From positions 11,857,043-11,921,042 of the forward strand of contig CM072890.1 in the NCBI GenBank assembly GCA_037013685.1: a DNA stretch of 64,000 nt, in the 5' to 3' direction. Shown piece after piece: positions 62,569 through 64,000 of the stretch. A program made the translations under genes and the position numbers. This DNA comes from Acridotheres tristis (taxonomy: Eukaryota > Chordata > Aves > Passeriformes > Sturnidae). The first letter of the stretch is position 1, and each line of letters opens with the position of its first letter. The notes under the pieces are model-generated. The model was given only the letters and a program-made list of their open reading frames with translations, made no database searches and was not told where the DNA came from.

Positions 62569-63056
62569 CTGAAAGAGAAGATAACCACTCCTATCATTGT
62601 AGAGTTCTAAGTCAGATGAAAACCAGCAAATAATCATTTTATACCCAGAGAACAGACTTTTACCTACATTCATTCATTAATTTACCCTCCAAAGGACAGA
62701 AGAAAGAGAAAGCAGAGTTTGTTTGGGCACCATCCCCTCTTGGTGAAGGCACTCAAAAGAGAATTGCACATTACCATTCATTTTTTCCCCTGAGATTGTC
62801 CTGCAGTGAGGATTAAACCTGGTGACAGAGGATTCGTAAATGCAGAACCCAGAATGAGTTTTTTGCCTAAAAAAATTCAGCAGGACAAGTGGGATCTTCT
62901 TTAGCTGAGGTAGTGTTACCTTGTGCTACACAAATTTGCTGTTTATCTCTTTGGTGGCAGCCCAAGAAAGTGTCACAGGCTGTGGAAGGACAACAGCCAT
63001 ATTCAGGACACAAGTGTGAAGGGAAAATAAAATTGCAATGCTGGTGAAGAAGTGAC

Positions 63057-63102
63057 TGCAGGTAAAAAAGAAAACTGCAGCATTGCAGGTAAAAAAGAAA
63101 AC
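63057..63102. repeat. Two-copy direct repeat, 19 bp at 27-bp spacing
   Basis: TGCAGGTAAAAAAGAAAAC occurs at 63057-63075 and again at 63084-63102, identical. It is a small recent duplication. Confidence 0.85.
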
Positions 63103-63804
63103 CTCAAAGTTTCAGTTAACTCTACTTTCTATGTATGAAATTTCATATAGATTGTTTTTCTTACCTATGGTATTTGTTATGGACCCAAAAGAAGATTCTT
63201 TCTAAATAAACACTTAAAACTATCTATGGAAACTCTTTACCTTGACTTTTATTTTCTTACCGAAAAAAATAACTCTGCTAGAAAATATATTATCATTGGA
63301 TAAACACAGTGTTTATTTTTGCATTTTAATGGGATCTCTTTGGACTAAGAATGAGTTGCATTATGTACAGATATTACTTTGAAATGTTTGTGAAAAGTTG
63401 AAGGGAATGCACTTATAGGGCCAGAATTCCACATCATCCAGAGCAATGATGTGCCTAATTTGAAAGCATAATTAATGTGACTGTAGGTACAAATTGTACT
63501 GGTTGCTGCCTAACTGACCATTACTTTTACAAATTTTTAATCTGTGTACACAACTTCAGTCATTGCACAGGTTAATTAAATGCTATTGAAAATCAGATTT
63601 GGTGTAAAGGTTATATTAAATAAATATCAGGCTACTTACAAATTATTAATTGATCAGTATTGAATGCAAGACGATATACATTTCAGAGTAGGCTTCTGAT
63701 GAATTTTTATGATATTACTGTTAATCATTTTTATTGCATACTTGATAGACCTGGGAGTATGTAAAGATTGATTGCTCTTAATGCCTTTAAAATAATTGGA
63801 AGAA

Positions 63805-63935
63805 GGAGTCCCCAGGCAAGTGGGCACAGCACCAAGCCTGTGTGGGCTCAGGGAGCACTTGGTGTGACTCTTGGGGTGTCCTGTGCAGGGCCAGGAATTG
63901 GACTCTGACTAAGCATGTTCTGTGATTCTATGAAT
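63805..63935 (+). mobile_element. CR1 LINE 3' end with terminal repeat
   Basis: The segment runs through GGTGTGACTCTTGGGGTGTC and CTGTGCAGGGCCAGGAATTG to TTCTGTGATTCTATGAA, the diagnostic avian CR1 3' terminus. About 40 bases that usually precede the tail are altered or deleted. It is sense oriented and 5'-truncated. Confidence 0.8.
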
Positions 63936-64000
63936 ATCGGAATCATGAATCCATTTGATATGCTGGTCAATTGAAAGAGTAATAAAATGGAAACAAATAC

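Overview
This is a 64 kb piece of a bird nuclear genome, probably a songbird or other neoavian. It is AT-rich and mostly non-coding. The bird assignment rests on several CR1 LINE fragments carrying the avian 3' end (tail of the ATTCTATGA type, and a recognisable reverse-transcriptase C-terminus in one copy) and on avian endogenous-retrovirus LTRs. Any coding sequence is split into short exons bounded by polypyrimidine-AG and GT sites. No operons, intact viral genes or CRISPR arrays are present.

Layout. 0-12 kb: two convincing plus-strand coding exons (3348-3506 and 3955-4112, in phase 0 to 0), followed by weaker plus-strand exon candidates out to 12.2 kb. 12.9-13.5 kb: an ancient CR1. 19.5-20.6 kb: a small CpG-richer patch interrupted by an old LTR. 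20.9-25.5 kb: further exon candidates and a CR1 tail. 27.3-28.4 kb: an LTR that has been split by a much younger solo LTR with a perfect 6-bp target-site duplication. 31-33.4 kb: a compound trinucleotide repeat and two exon candidates. 38.08-38.59 kb: a G-rich minisatellite of 33-bp units with no length variation. 39.9-40.5 kb: a stretch that reads like a conserved non-coding element. 41.7-42.2 kb: an LTR-like promoter/polyA module. 47.8-48.2 kb: an unexplained GC-rich island. 50.2-50.6 kb: a likely minus-strand 3'-terminal exon with a polyA signal, plus more minus-strand exon candidates up to 62.6 kb. 54.75-56.15 kb: a 1-kb CR1 split by a second copy of the young solo LTR, in inverted orientation. 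60.6-60.8 kb: a plus-strand terminal-exon candidate. 63.8-63.9 kb: a CR1 3' end.

Interpretation. The simplest model is two protein-coding genes that meet tail to tail: a plus-strand gene whose 3' part lies at the left, and a minus-strand gene ending near 50.2 kb. If the candidate exon at 60.6 kb belongs to the left gene, the two transcription units overlap in antisense. I could not name either gene. Only the exons at 3.3-4.1 kb and 50.4 kb are more than tentative, because a short open frame next to a good-looking acceptor arises easily by chance in DNA of this composition.

The most informative structure is the transposon stratigraphy: LTR inside LTR, LTR inside CR1, both younger insertions from one family, in opposite orientation, each with an intact 6-bp target duplication. 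The in-phase 33-bp minisatellite is the other clear feature. It produces long false ORFs on both strands.
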